Of a stretch of DNA of 64,000 nucleotides, positions 24,453 through 36,334 are shown piece by piece. The stretch covers positions 270,698 to 334,697 of the forward strand of contig CAJNOI010000099.1 in the NCBI GenBank assembly GCA_905250115.1. The letters run 5' to 3'. Made by a program: the position numbers and the translations under genes. Source of the stretch: Adineta steineri (Eukaryota; Rotifera; Eurotatoria; Adinetida; Adinetidae). Numbering within the stretch: the stretch's first letter is position 1; every line of letters begins with the position of its first letter. The notes beneath the pieces are model-generated. The model worked only from the letters and a program-made list of their open reading frames with translations. It was not told where the DNA came from and searched no databases.

Positions 24453-24707
24453 CTAAAAATTAAGAGTTAATGAACGAAGTTGAACTTGTTGATTATGTTC
24501 AGAGCAATTTATTTCAGGAGGTTCGATCATTGTATTTCCATAAACTGCTGCATTATCCGTCGTATTCATAACCCAATTGCGCGTACTTAGAGTATATGTA
24601 TAAGAAACAATATCTTTATCACAAGTAGGACATTTGTATACCCATAATTGTGTTACTACTGGAAGGGAACCACCGGCAGTTGTTGTAATTGAACCGATAT
24701 TTGACAT
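24453..24707 (-). CDS. Small protein with a CxxC pair
   Basis: An 84-residue single-exon frame starting MSNIGSITTTAGGSLPVV and convergent with the ART-TPR gene. It contains VYKCPTCDKDIVSY and later a single INCSEH, so a metal-binding knuckle is possible. Coding-like composition over the whole frame and a start in good isolation support it. Family not recognised. Confidence 0.5.
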   Translation of the reverse strand: MSNIGSITTTAGGSLPVVTQLWVYKCPTCDKDIVSYTYTLSTRNWVMNTTDNAAVYGNTMIEPPEINCSEHNQQVQLRSLTLNF

Positions 24708-24729
24708 TATAAATTTAAAAATCTAAATA

Positions 24730-25977
24730 ATATATTTCTAAAGTTTAGTGTAATATCAATAAGAAAAAACAAAAATAATTGCTTATATGATGATCATAAT
24801 GTATACCAATTGAAGGATTGATTTGATTATTTTGTTATGCATCGCTGATTATAACATTTCTTTTCTTTTTTTGATCGTACTGTAATATATGATTATATGT
24901 CACATGTTGTTTTTACATGAAAGAAATAAAAAAGGAATAATTCACAAATTAAAGTTGTTCTAAATTTTACGAAATAAAAGTTAAAATGCATTCATTTACT
25001 GCATCTACTCTCTCTTTATCAGCTGAGAAAACTAGTAATAAACTATACGATCAGTTATTATATTAGCAATTCTCTCGCTACATTCTATTCATTTTGCCAC
25101 GCAGAAATACAGAAAAACCTGTTCTTCAACGATGAACTGGCAAATACAATGTCATCAGGCTACTTTCAACTTTGATATTTATAATCTCTTGATAATACTA
25201 ATGTTCATACTTTACAATAATTATTTCATTTTTTTCACATTATTATTTTATATTGTACGTGTTCATAGTTAAATCATCTTCTTGTTTTGTTTGTTGCTCA
25301 GTTCAATTTATGTATTAGACATCTTGAACGGATATATTGACTTAAAATGGTATTTTTTTAATGTATTATGAAATATGCATGTATAAAAAGAAAGAAGCAG
25401 AACTTCGGAACTGCAGTTCGTGACGCAAATATATAAAAAATAAATATATAAAACTGAAAATATTAATTATATTTATGCATCTTTTATTATTTTTCTATCT
25501 CATTGCATTGCACATCGTTAATCTTTTTTTTAATATGATAACCGATAGACAACTTTTGAGAAAATATTAAAAAAATTAAATGTTGAGATATTCTTATCAT
25601 TGAATTTTAGATTTTATACAAATAAAATTCATTTACGTCTTTCTGTTGTCACAAAAAGTAAATAGTAAATAATTCAAAAATTTTTAAATTAAAATTGAAT
25701 TTTTCCGTCATTTTTCGTACACATATCATTCACATAGAAATTCTTTGGAGCATAGAAATGAACCATCTAGAGGGTGTGTGGATGTCGATGATAAATAGAT
25801 GTCAGTATTATAGACATCCCTCATCCACAATCACTCTCATAATTTTCTTTTACATATTAAATCCACGAATCAATGATCTATATGACGAAAAGTTATTTCG
25901 ACAAGATATATATTTATTAATTGAAAAGCAAAGTTTTCGAATGCATAAAAGGAAAAGTGTTTTATTGACTGATTGAA
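24730..25977. other. Intergenic with a G-rich hairpin
   Basis: AT-rich sequence. Holds the hairpin at 25767-25838. The 93-codon frame at 25695-25976 runs across that hairpin and is not gene-like. Confidence 0.4.
25767..25838. repeat. G-rich hairpin 2
   Basis: Left arm GAGGGTGTGTGGATGTC; right arm GACATCCCTCATCCACA in partly rearranged order, with an AT loop. Imperfect member of the dispersed family. Confidence 0.45.
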
Positions 25978-28609
25978 TTATGGATTGGCAAGCGCACAAA
26001 TATCGTATGAACTCAGTTCTCTTGAATAAACACCAAATTCATCAATAGATCCATCATAAACATTTGGAACAATCGATTGTGATTTGCACCCACCTGTACC
26101 ATTGAATGGAACTGCTTGAAGAGGATTACCCAATGTTAATATGTTAACCGTACCAGAAGCCACATATTTAAAAGCACTTGATGAATTATAATATGTGCCA
26201 TTAATATATAATCTAAGTGCATTTGTTGTTGAATAAGTTGTTGCGACATGTGTCCAAACATTAGCAGGTAAAATTGGACCTACAATTTGGACATTTGATG
26301 TAGAATGCCATCCAGTGACAATTATTTGACCAGATGAAGAGAATCCCATCAGATCAACACACCAGCCATTTCCATCTGTTGTTGTGGAGAGATGAACCAA
26401 AACTGATCCTCTTGTTGATGATGGACGAGTCCACAGCGCTATCGAATATGAATAATTTGAGATACCAAGAAGAACAAACCCATTCATCTAAATGAATTAC
26501 TAACACATATTTTATCAAACAGAATCATTTTATCAGACCTGATAATACGATAAGTTAGAACTGAAGCGAACAGCTTCATTCACTCGTCCACTGACTGATG
26601 TTAGATTACTGACTTTCACATTGAGATTCAATGGACCTGAATCAGAATATGGTAGATTATCAAACGAATTCCATGTGACCAATGTAGCATCGTCTAATAT
26701 TTCATTCGGCTGTTTTTCTCGCATTACTACAGATACTTCATCAATGTAACTAGAATGAAATCAATTAGCTTATAAGAAAGATTTTGAATTTTACCCCGCG
26801 AAATAATAAGGGATACCAGGATTTTCTTCAGTTTTCCCAATCACAATTGAACCACTTACACCTTGATAATATGATGAGCTTCCGCTTGTATCTAGTATTC
26901 CATTTAAATATATTTTTCTTGTCAAGGTTAAATAATTGAAAACGAAAGCAGCATGATACCAAGTGTTGGCTTGAACCGCTGTCGAACCTTGAAGGTCATC
27001 ACTCCAAAAACCAAAATACATAGCATCATTGTAGATTTTACAATGTAATGACTGATCTGTAGCTGAGTTATAATATTGACCAAACAGACCATAAGCAGAG
27101 CTTGTTAACTCAGTAAGATAAAACCACATTTCAATAGTGAAACTTGTGTAAGTAAAATTTCGATACTTTGATACACTAACATATTGTCCAATTGACGCAT
27201 CAACCGATAAAGCAGAACCATGTCCATTGATTCCAGGTGTTTTATATGTTGGAGAATTAATACCTACTCCATTGTAATCTGATCGACTATCCAACGTATT
27301 GTTATCGAATGACCAGAGACTTGAACCATTATTTGCTGATGTTGTTGTAGCTAAATGATAAGAAATTTGTAATTTTATAAATATCGTTACTTCTTAATCT
27401 TCAAAAATCGGGGTGGATGTGGGTGTGGATCTAGTCTTTTAGCTTATTGTTAACTGATCTGAAAAGAAAGTTTGATGCGTCTTTATTCTCCGTTGTATAC
27501 TTTCTCATCACTTAATCTAATCAAACTTGAAAGTCTTCGCTCAACTCAGAAAGAAAGAACTGATGTAGAAGTGTGCACTATCGTTCATCTTTATCACTTT
27601 GCCAAGTCAGTATGGATTCTTGGATTCCTGAGAACGAGCTTTATATCGATTTTTGAGTTCTCGAAGTATACTGTATTCATACTTACTATATGGCATGTAC
27701 GTTGCAAGTGTGAATCCCGTCGTATTCATGCATGTTTCAGATGGGAACATCATCGTAGTAGTACGTGTTTCAGATTTGGATATCATCGTAATAGTGCCCG
27801 CATTTGCAACCAAGTTGCCCTGTTGGTTCGGTGAGTTGACAAAGAGTTGACACATAGAAGTGGATTGCTGAAAACTGGCCGCTTGACATAGGTCTTGAGC
27901 TAAGCAAGCCATTTGACATCGACGAACATTCGCTGCGCCGGCAGTCATGAAAGGTGTACAAGTTGTGTTGGCGCATGAAAACTTCCAACCAGCCATTATG
28001 GACATCTTCATTGAACGCATATCGTCTACGAATAAGTGAACAATAAATAGAAACACAAACCAAGATATTAGTAAAACAGATGAAAACCACGAAGATCACT
28101 CTGTTATAAACTCTAACCTCTGTAGATAGATCGCGACGAGTTAATTTCACAGCGACCTATATTTTGTTACTAACGGTTAGTTCGACTTGGATTAGGCATC
28201 TAGTTTAAGAAAAATGGAAAGAACGTATTTCCTTGATTTTCATCTTCGTAACTGAGTTCTGCATCTTTCTGAAAAATTAGTTTTTAAAGATGAAAATCGA
28301 GAAAATACATTTTCATTATTTTTCTTAAACTAGAAGATGAAGGTTTAATATTCCGAATTTATATTTAATCCAAGTCAAGCTATCCATCGATGACAAAATA
28401 TGTATCTTCTTAAAGTTAACTCGCCGCGTTCTATCTACTGACGTCAGCAATTTTTGATTTAGCGATCGTCGTGTTAACTAGTTTATAAATGAGAAAAAAG
28501 AAAATATCAAATTTTTACCTGATGCCACACTGATAAGAACAATAAATTTGACAATTGTAACTATGGACAATAGCTTTGGAGAGCTAAACACTGATTGAAA
28601 ATGTAACAT
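25978..28609 (-). CDS. Secreted PAN-like + two LamG (concanavalin-like) domain protein
   Basis: Exons, downwards: 28609-28519, 28025-27687, 27350-26795, 26749-26539, 26487-25978; 568 residues, all phases match. Exon 1 encodes a hydrophobic signal region (LLSIVTIVKFIVLISVASG). Exon 2 is a cysteine-rich PAN/apple-like domain (WKFSCANTTCTPF, RRCQMACLAQDLCQAASFQ, MCQLFVNSP). Exons 3-5 encode two jelly-roll LamG_3-type domains. Both show the SFTIEMWFY / SYSIALWTRP strand, the NTWYHAAFVFN / NVWTHVATTYS strand, the KIYLNGIL / RLYINGTYY strand and a closing YIDEVSVV / SIDEFGVYSREL. Probably a secreted glycan- or matrix-binding lectin. Intron 1 (493 nt) contains a 320-bp palindrome; intron 2 (336 nt) carries one arm of the G-rich family. 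Confidence 0.82.
27401..27432. repeat. Single G-rich arm 3 inside an intron
   Basis: GGGGTGGATGTGGGTGTGGA lies in intron 2 of the LamG gene, with no clear C-rich partner nearby. Probably a half-element of the hairpin family. Confidence 0.4.
28121..28440. repeat. Long imperfect palindrome (foldback/MITE-like) in intron 1
   Basis: Outer arms: GTAGATAGATCGCGACGAG at 28122 pairs with the complement of the segment ending near 28440. Middle arms share ATTTTGT and GACTTGGATTA. Inner arms 28201-28246 and 28285-28331 share TAGTTTAAGAAAAAT and GATTTTCATCTT. The loop is 28247-28284. No coding capacity. It looks like a non-autonomous foldback or MITE-type insertion sitting wholly within the intron. Target-site duplication not resolved. 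Confidence 0.75.
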
Positions 28610-29107
28610 GATGTTGAAACAAGCGACAATTTTTTATGTTTAAACTAACAATGGTTAGATGAAGAGAATGATAGAAAAAAATGATAAAGAATAACTCAAC
28701 AGAAATATCGTTTATTATACACGGAAGTAATTTATCTAAATTACAAAAAGACTCACTGAACGCTTTCTTCCAAGAAAATACGTTCTGACTATTCTGAAAC
28801 AGTTATCAAATATCATTGAAATGAAAATGATTATGTTAGTGAAACTAGTAGAAATATATCATTAATATTTTCAAATCATGTTTCTCTTTCTAATTAACTC
28901 TCTGCTATAGCAACATTCGCCATCTCATTAAGAATATTATTATATACTAACTATCTCAGCAAACAGTCGTTTAACAATGCAACTGAAGTACATAATAGAA
29001 CAATCTATAAAATGCAGTGATAGTTTACATAATTAAAACAAAATGTTTATAATAAAATAAACTAATGAAAAAAGAGTCTCCTCGCAAAATTTAATTACTT
29101 TCTATAA

Positions 29108-29262
29108 ATAAAGCTGATCTGTCGACTCGCGCACCCCTTTCCCGAGGAAATGAGTGTGTGTGGTATATGGAATAAATAAATAAATGAATGGATGAATACT
29201 CACGCCATATCTATATCCTGATCTATACTCACCCACCCACCGACAACCACATCCACACCCCT
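29108..29262. repeat. G-rich hairpin 4 (large)
   Basis: Left arm around GAAATGAGTGTGTGTGGTATATGG-like sequence and right arm rich in CTCACCCACCCACC / CCACATCCACACCCC, with a loop of AAATAAATAAATGAATGGATG. The longest member here, with extra C-rich repeats on the right. Confidence 0.45.
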
Positions 29263-29264
29263 TC

Positions 29265-30765
29265 TCTTTCAACTGAATACAAAATAACAAAAACGTATTG
29301 TTGTTAAAAAAGTTCTATTTTATTGTTCAAGAAGCATTATATTTTCTTCGTTAACGCACGATTTGCGATGTATCATTAACAAGAATAACACTACATTTTG
29401 TTTGAAACACTTTGTTTCCATTTCCTTCCTACAAAATTTCAATATCATGAACATTTTTTTATATTTTAGAGTAAATAATATCTGATATTCCATATCAGTT
29501 TTAAAAAAAGAAATGAATTCATTGTTCAGGCAAATGGAGCAAAAAAAACTTTTTGACAGTTAATTATTGGAGAATGTAACTAAAAAGAAACAATTTGGTT
29601 TTGTTCAATTTAACTGAAGATAAAAATCAATAAGAAGTGATGATTTGTGAATAATAACAAATAGAAACATGCAGAAAAATATATTCTGTTATACAAATAT
29701 CAGCAGAATAATGAAAAAACTTTTGAAATTATTCGGAACATTTTTCATCAAATGATTAATAACAAAATAAAAATGTTTCTATAGAATAAAATATATGAAA
29801 TTCTTCAGTGATATTTTTCACTTTATTTTCATGTAAAATATTTATGGCAAATCATCATATATCGATGAAAACAACAAGATCACTTTCTTTCTTCGGATTA
29901 ATTTTGAATAAAATTTTATTTCTATTGTAAATGTTAAACTACACGAGATAACATGTGAAAGTAAATTATATAGTTTTAACAACAGCTAATAGAATTATTT
30001 CTACAAAAACATTGAAAATCAGCACTTTTTGAAAGAACTGCAAAGTTTCCTGAGAGAAAAGAGTCTATTTTCTTCTTTTTCATTCATTTATTTGAAAGTC
30101 TGTAGAGTTAAGCTGTAACTATATTATCAGTTATCAAATTATTGTCGATAAAATACTTCAACAATTGATTCGGATAAGTATAAAATATCTTGATGAGAAT
30201 GAGAAAATATTAACATTAGTTTAGGAGTAATACATTTATCTGTCAAATTATCATCCTTATATTTATTCCAAAAAAAGAGCGGATTTCATGGCATTGCACT
30301 AAGTTTGACAATTGATATAACTGCTGTTTCCTTTGTGTTCACTTTCTCTACATACATGTTCAACCACAAAATAAGAAATAAATTTGAAGTTTTGTTTCTC
30401 CAGTGAGAAAGAATGATTGAAAGAATACAAATAACTTTTCATAGTGTAGAGAGTATTGAGAGACAAATATAATTATGCAAAGGATCCACATATTTTATAT
30501 AATTATGATTGTAATTAAAATCATGGTTATAGTTCTCTCTCTCTCTCTTGACTATAATCATATCCAGTAGACCAAGATCGATTTCTTTCTCATATGAAGA
30601 AACAATGTAGAGATAATCAATGTTACTTTTATAATCATTTATCTATTCTGTAAAATAATTATTGTAAGAAGCCATAAAATCAAACTAAATACATTTCTAA
30701 CCATAATTACTGTCTATTTCTCAATTATTTTAGAAGAATCTTGAACACAGTAAAATATTTTAAAG
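29265..30765 (+). repeat. Diverged dispersed duplication, copy 1
   Basis: Shares ordered blocks with 44747-46985: TACAAAATAACAAAAAC, GAAACACTTTGTTT, CTTCCTACAAAA, ATATCATGAACATTTTTT, TTAAGCTGTAACTA, TTGTGTTCACTTTCTCTACAT and CATTTATCTATTCTGT. Collinear, with many substitutions and indels. No open frame; origin unknown (old segmental duplication or a repeat family). Confidence 0.7.
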
Positions 30766-30768
30766 TAA

Positions 30769-30832
30769 GTTGCGGGTGTGGGTGTGAATGTGGGTAAATA
30801 AAAGATGAATACATATTCATACCCCCTTGTAT
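30769..30832. repeat. G-rich hairpin 5
   Basis: Left arm GCGGGTGTGGGTGTGAATGT followed by GGGT; right arm TTCATACCCCCTTG; AT-rich loop. Lies exactly at the right end of duplication copy 1. Confidence 0.5.
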
Positions 30833-31279
30833 AAGAATGGTAATTTTAGAGAATATTGTTTTTACAAATCTTGGAAATTATCACAGAAAAGAAACCACTA
30901 AATCTTCTTATGCTACTCAATCTATAATTTACTAATTGTTGATTATCCTTTGGTCGAGTTAATTTTGTAGTTTAGCTGCATGTTTCAAAAATGAATATCT
31001 ATTACATCTTTTACTTATTCTTACTAATATATATAGGATAACTAGTAGAAATCGACTATAACATCTATAATCCCACATCTTATGGAATGATTTGATTTGA
31101 TTCAGAAAAGACAATATTATTATATAAATGATGATATTTTTTAAATATTTATTTAAATACAAATCGTAAAGATGAAAGCAATAATATTTGAGTAAATTGA
31201 TAATAATGTTTGCATTTATAAAATACTTTATAACATTAAATAATATATTTATTGAGAAAATAGCAGGCGAGATTCGTGA

Positions 31280-32347
31280 TCAAACATTTGTGGTGATTTC
31301 TATTGCTATTTGATTATGAATTATTCTTTTCTGCCAATATCGTTTGATATGCTTTTCGAACAAAACATACTTTAGTTGTTGACGAAATCGTTCTGATACA
31401 CAAATATATGTATAAAATGGACTCTAAAATTATATAGAAAAAACAAAAGTTAAAGAATATTAATATGTCATGGAATGGACAATTATCGATAAAATTCTTA
31501 CCGAATAACTCAAAATGGAAAAAATATTAGTGATAGACGTTGCGAAACTAGTTTTAGCTTGAAATACAGGATCACTCTGTATTCCAGTAATTTTTTTGAC
31601 CATATAGGTGATGCCGAATGGTAATACAGCACAGGAATTAATGAGAACTTGAACAAGAACCATTACTGTTAATTGTTTGTCTAATTCACGTCGAATAAAA
31701 GGAACTGCTCGGCGACTTAGATGTCGCGCATTATGATAAGCCATGAATCCAAATATAATTGATATGAATGGTAACAAATTTGAAATAATAAAATAATAAC
31801 CATAAATTAGATACTCACTAAACCTTTCATTTGTGATTTCACATCCAGTTGTATTTGTTGAAGATGAAATAATATGATTATAAAATACAACATATGGAAT
31901 TCCCTGTAAAATCCAAATGATGGTAAATATTGCAGTAAGACGATGAGCTAGTTTAATATTACACCATTTTTGCCAATGAACACGAGAAGAAGTAGCAAAA
32001 TATTGATCAATAACAGCTAAACATAAACATGTCATTGAACCTGATGAAAATACAGTAGACATGCTATTTCTTATTTTACAGAAGAACAATGATGGTAGTC
32101 CCCAATCCATTCCAAATCCCCAACGCATGATATAAGGCAATATGTTTCCGATGGTTATACTAACGTCATAAGCTGATTTAATTGTTAAATAAAATGCACA
32201 TGAACTTTGTCGAAATGTTTTCAGACTGAGAAAAGTAATAAGATTAAGACATCCACCAATAATACTCATGATAAACATGGGAATAACACAATAAATAACT
32301 ATTTCCTTTTTAGCAAGATCAAGTGATGCAATAAATGATGAAGCCAT
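31280..32347 (-). CDS. Class A (rhodopsin-like) G-protein-coupled receptor
   Basis: Exons 32347-31502 and 31423-31280; 329 residues. Seven hydrophobic spans are visible, from IYCVIPMFIMSIIGGCLNLITFLSL (TM1) to SSPFYIYICVSERFR (TM7/helix 8, the NPxxY region). TM1 has GCLN where the family has GN. The end of TM3 reads AVIDQYFAT, so DRY is DQY. The TM3 Cys (FFCKIRNS) and a Cys in loop 2 (TTGCEITNERF) can form the usual disulfide. The intron lies just before SPFY. The short basic C-tail (EKHIKRYWQKR) fits. It belongs to the large invertebrate neuropeptide/orphan group; ligand unknown. Confidence 0.85.
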
Positions 32348-33498
32348 TTTAATCTTTTGCTGTTGAAAAGATGATTAGATTTTGTCTTTGATCTAGATTA
32401 TATCATCTGAAAAGAATATAATTTATTTTAAATATTTTTTTACATGATTAAAAAAGTCCTTTCTGTATTCTTTAAAATTGCACTTATTCACTTTGATGAA
32501 GTACTCTAAATTATCAGCAAGAAAGCCGATGAAAAGCTTCCTTAGCTCATTTCATAGATACCTTTATTTAGTCGTCCGATAAAAAAATATCTTCACATAC
32601 CGTCTTCGTAAAAGAAGTTTTTGTCTACTTAAATATTTTTAGGTATGATACAATTCTCGCATTTGTTAGTTTATAAGATTCTATGAAAAATCAATGAATC
32701 AAAGATCGTTACTGTTTAACAACTAAATAAAGCTACTTATGGAGCGAAAGCATTTATTCTTTGTCTTTCTTGTCAATGAGTCAAAATTCTATTGGGAATG
32801 TTTGATGCTTTGAATAACTAAACGTCAACTGCAATATTCAATAGAAATAAAAATAAAGCGGATAGACATGAATCTCATCCTCTTCAAAGTACTATAGATT
32901 TTTATCAAAAACTTTATTCTTATACATACATAAATATCAAATTACCATTAGAAGTTAAAATGTACTTTCTTCTAACTGAGCTATGTTGAAAATGATGTTT
33001 ATTCTTTTTATAGATGCTAAGATCTGTTGACAATTTAATACTTCAAATAAAACTAAAGAAAAGATAAAATGACATTAAGTTGTTTAATCATAAATATGTC
33101 ATATTTTTTTCATAGCCTATAAGTTTTATCTATTCAATTAGAATAATGAGTTCATATACGTTTTGTTTATTAGTATCAACATAATCTATTGTAAGAATAT
33201 AAATTCTTCCAGGTATTCTACATCGCTCACATATATTTATCACCAATTATCGCTTATAAAATATATTATATTAAATACATCGTGAAAAATATCACATAGA
33301 AAATCTTACGTTTTTATGAAAATTTGCATATAGATTGTAAGATGTGATATGTTCATTAGAGAAATGTTATTAAATAAGAGTTTTATAAAAGAATGTGCTA
33401 TATTTGACATCAATAAAAGTAAAAGTAACTTATCATTTTGTACTTAACTGATAATATAGAGTGCAGTCCAAAAGTAAGACAACAATCAAACTGTTTTT
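32348..33498. other. Intergenic before the assembly gap
   Basis: AT-rich, nothing recognised. Divergent promoters for the GPCR (-) and NSMCE1 (+) would lie here or in the gap. Confidence 0.4.
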
Positions 33499-33598
33499 NN
33501 NNNNNNNNNNNNNNNNNNNNNNNNNNNNNNNNNNNNNNNNNNNNNNNNNNNNNNNNNNNNNNNNNNNNNNNNNNNNNNNNNNNNNNNNNNNNNNNNNN
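33499..33598. other. Assembly gap of 100 N
   Basis: Exactly 100 N, the usual placeholder for a scaffold gap of unknown length. It ends 10 nt before the NSMCE1 start, so upstream sequence or 5' exons may be missing. Confidence 0.95.
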
Positions 33599-33608
33599 AC
33601 TAATATCA

Positions 33609-34651
33609 ATGACAACAACAACACCACCACCACCACTTGAAGATCATTATAAACAGTTAATACAATATTTTCTTCATGATGGTGCTTATAATGAACATGA
33701 ATTGATTGATCTTTTAAATAATTTACGTGATCGATATGATTTAAAAATAAAAGTTCAAAATGAAATTCGAACATTTACAGATACTTTCTTACCATTACTT
33801 AATAAACATATTAATCAATATGGTATGGAAATAAAACAAGTTGTTAGTGAAGAAAATGAAAATGATATTTATTTTGTATGTATACAAAATTTTAAACCAC
33901 AATTTGTTAAAATGGATTGTTCATATACGGAAAAAGAAGCGGCAATTTTTGAAAAAATATTAGAATTAATCATTACAAATGATGAAAAGTTAGTTGAATG
34001 AATAATATATATCATTTTTTTTCTCTATTATATCATAGATGTATAGCGTCACGTGTTGTATTCGAAGCAATTCTTGCTAATGATTTAAAAATGACACAAA
34101 AAGAATTTGGTGAAATCATGGCACGTTTTCATCGTGATAAATGGATTGAAAGTGGTCCACATAATACAATTATACTTCATGCTCGAGCTATATTAGAAAT
34201 GCAATCATTTATTACGGATACATATCGAGATGATACATATAATTGTCAAATATGTAGACGTCTTTTAATTCGAGGATTAGTTTGTTCAAATAGGTAAATT
34301 ATGAGAAACAAATTTATCTCTTTTTATGTTTTTCAAATTGAAAATTTTAGTTCGTGTGATGTTCATATGCATCGTTCATGTGCTGCTCGATATTTTCTTC
34401 GTTTATCTAATTCAACAAATAAAAAAAGTGCTTATCCATGTCCAACATGTAAAAAAGAATGGAATAAGAATGATGTTGATAGTGTATTAAAAACAACCAA
34501 AACAACGAATGAAAATAGTGATCAACAACCAACTACAACAGCAGTTAATAAAAGACAACGAACATCAAGAAACAATAATAATAGTACAAATAATCGATCT
34601 GTTCGATCATCAGCTCGTCAAGTTATAAGTGAAAGTGATGATGATAATTAA
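33609..34651 (+). CDS. NSMCE1: NSMCE1: RING-like subunit of the SMC5/6 complex
   Basis: Nse1 is the winged-helix/variant-RING subunit that, with Nse3 and Nse4, acts in SMC5/6-dependent DNA repair. Exons 33609-33988, 34039-34293 and 34351-34651; 311 residues. The winged-helix part includes EFGEIMARFHRDKWIES and HARAILEMQSFI, the family signature. The variant RING reads CQICRRLLIRGLVC, then CDVHMHRSC and CPTCKKEW, giving the C4HC3-like ligand series split by intron 2. The C-tail is Asn/Ser/basic. The start is the first Met after the assembly gap and agrees with the family N-terminus. First gene of a four-gene same-strand run. Confidence 0.9.
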
Positions 34652-34799
34652 TTCCATATCTATACTAGTTGTTATTATATATATGTAGATTATTGTTGTT
34701 CTTGTTTACTTATAAATATTAAAAATAGAGATATCAGTTAAACTGAAAAATTGTTTATTTTTTGTTCTTACTTTATATTGTTTATTTAGAAATAAAAGC

Positions 34800-35933
34800 A
34801 TGTCAAAAAAAGTATCATTTGTACGGGGTTTTCGCATACCAAAACAAGAAGATATTGATGCAGCACTCGGTCATGATGCTTTATTTTCGAATGAATTCAA
34901 AAATTCATTTGATTCATTACCAACTCCGACAAGTGATCAAGATTGGTTAGCAAATTATAAAGAAAAAGGCCAAACATATACAAAATTTCTTGATGAATGT
35001 CCATATCTCGATGATGATAGTTCATTACAAAAATATATTTATTTAACACTTCTCGATAATGATGATCGTTTATCATTATTAAATATTAATCATTTAATTG
35101 ATTATACTCAACGATTTTTTCAAACAGAAGTTAAACTTCTTCCTTTATTTACAAATTTTATTTGGAATAAATCAAAACGAACATGGATATGTAAGTTAAT
35201 CTTCTAATGATTCCATTTTTTGATAGAATAATTTGTATCAGGTACAACTAAAAGTAGAAATGGTTCAACAAAAGAAATAACCCTCCGTACTCGCTATGAT
35301 CCAACAAGTGAACATTCACAAATTTGTGTAGATAATGTTCTTACTCTATTAAAACGTTCAGTTCCTCCTGATGCTCGTTGTTTAGTTGCAATAACATTAC
35401 ATGATTTTTATTCGAGTGAACCGGATTTATTTATCGCTGGTTTAGCTCAAGGAAATGCTCGTGTTGCTGCTTTTTCATTTTTTCGTTATGATCCTCGTTT
35501 AAAATTTGGTGATGAATTTTGGTATGATTGGAAAATGAAACAAACCCAATCAAAGACGATATCAAAAACTCTTTTACTTCGTTCATGTCGTCTTTTAACA
35601 CATGAAATAGGTCATTTACTTGGTATTGATCATTGTATATATTATAATTGTTTAATGAATGGAAGTGGACATTTAAAAGAAGATTTTTCACAACCATTAT
35701 TTTTATGTCCAATTGATATGAGAAAATTATCTGAATTAGCAAAATTTGATTTTATTCAACGATATGAACAATTATTAGAATTTTGTACAGAAAATCAATT
35801 TAAAGATGAGATCAATTTATTGGAAAAACGTTTAGAAATCTTGAAGAATGATAAAGAAATAATCGAAACGAAAAAGAACAAAAATTCTGATGGTGAACAA
35901 ATACAAAAAGTTAAACGTTTGAAAAAAAAATAA
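34800..35933 (+). CDS. Archaemetzincin (AMZ-type) zinc metalloprotease
   Basis: Exons 34800-35190 and 35242-35933; 360 residues. The catalytic signature is complete: HEIGHLLGIDHCIYYNCLMN, followed by E-x(4-5)-P and LCPIDMRKL. This corresponds to the HExxHxxGxxHCx4CxMN and CPxCxRKL series of archaelysins, except that the second CxxC cysteine is Asp here (CPID). Closest to metazoan AMZ2/AMZ1. A Lys-rich coiled tail (FKDEINLLEKRLEILKNDKE) ends the protein. An acceptor-like TTTATTTAG lies 10 nt before ATG and 140 nt after the NSMCE1 stop, so it may be a downstream cistron. Confidence 0.88.
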
Positions 35934-36334
35934 TATAATATTTTGCTACAAGAAATTTTATTTTCTTAAAATTAATATTCTTAAAAGAATAATATATATT
36001 TAATATTCTAGATACATATAATACTCAGATAATTTTTATAATATTTCTAAATTATCTCCAATCATTTAATTGATAGGATTTGTATCATCTAAATAAGTGA
36101 TCCCTAATTTTCAAAGTTGTACATAAATAAATTAGCTATTCATTGTCAAGATACATGTAGATAAAAGTATCATACAAGTGCTGATTTTGATCAGTTGATG
36201 TATGTCAGTTCGTTGATTGTAAGTATATTAAAATATGACAATACATCAAAGTAATATTCACTCCTTTATTCAAAAAATAAAACTGTCGTTTTCGATTTTA
36301 AAAATGTTATGGAATATTTTTCAGATAATAAAAA
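35934..36334 (+). other. 400-nt spacer before FIG4
   Basis: AT-rich. It ends in GGAATATTTTTCAG, an acceptor-like site 11 nt before the FIG4 ATG. Nothing else seen. Confidence 0.4.

Larger units (their letters stand above)
28610..31279. other. Gene-poor region with old duplication and hairpins
   Basis: No supported gene over 2.7 kb. It contains hairpins 4 and 5, a CT microsatellite (about 30534-30548) and one copy of a diverged duplication (29265-30765) whose partner is at 44747-46985. Confidence 0.5.

Noticed and set aside
25695-25976. 93-codon frame before the LamG gene
   Set aside because: Runs through hairpin 2 and simple sequence.
29102-29290. 62-codon minus-strand frame with GCGCGCRW
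   Set aside because: Translation of the G-rich hairpin 4 arms, not a protein.
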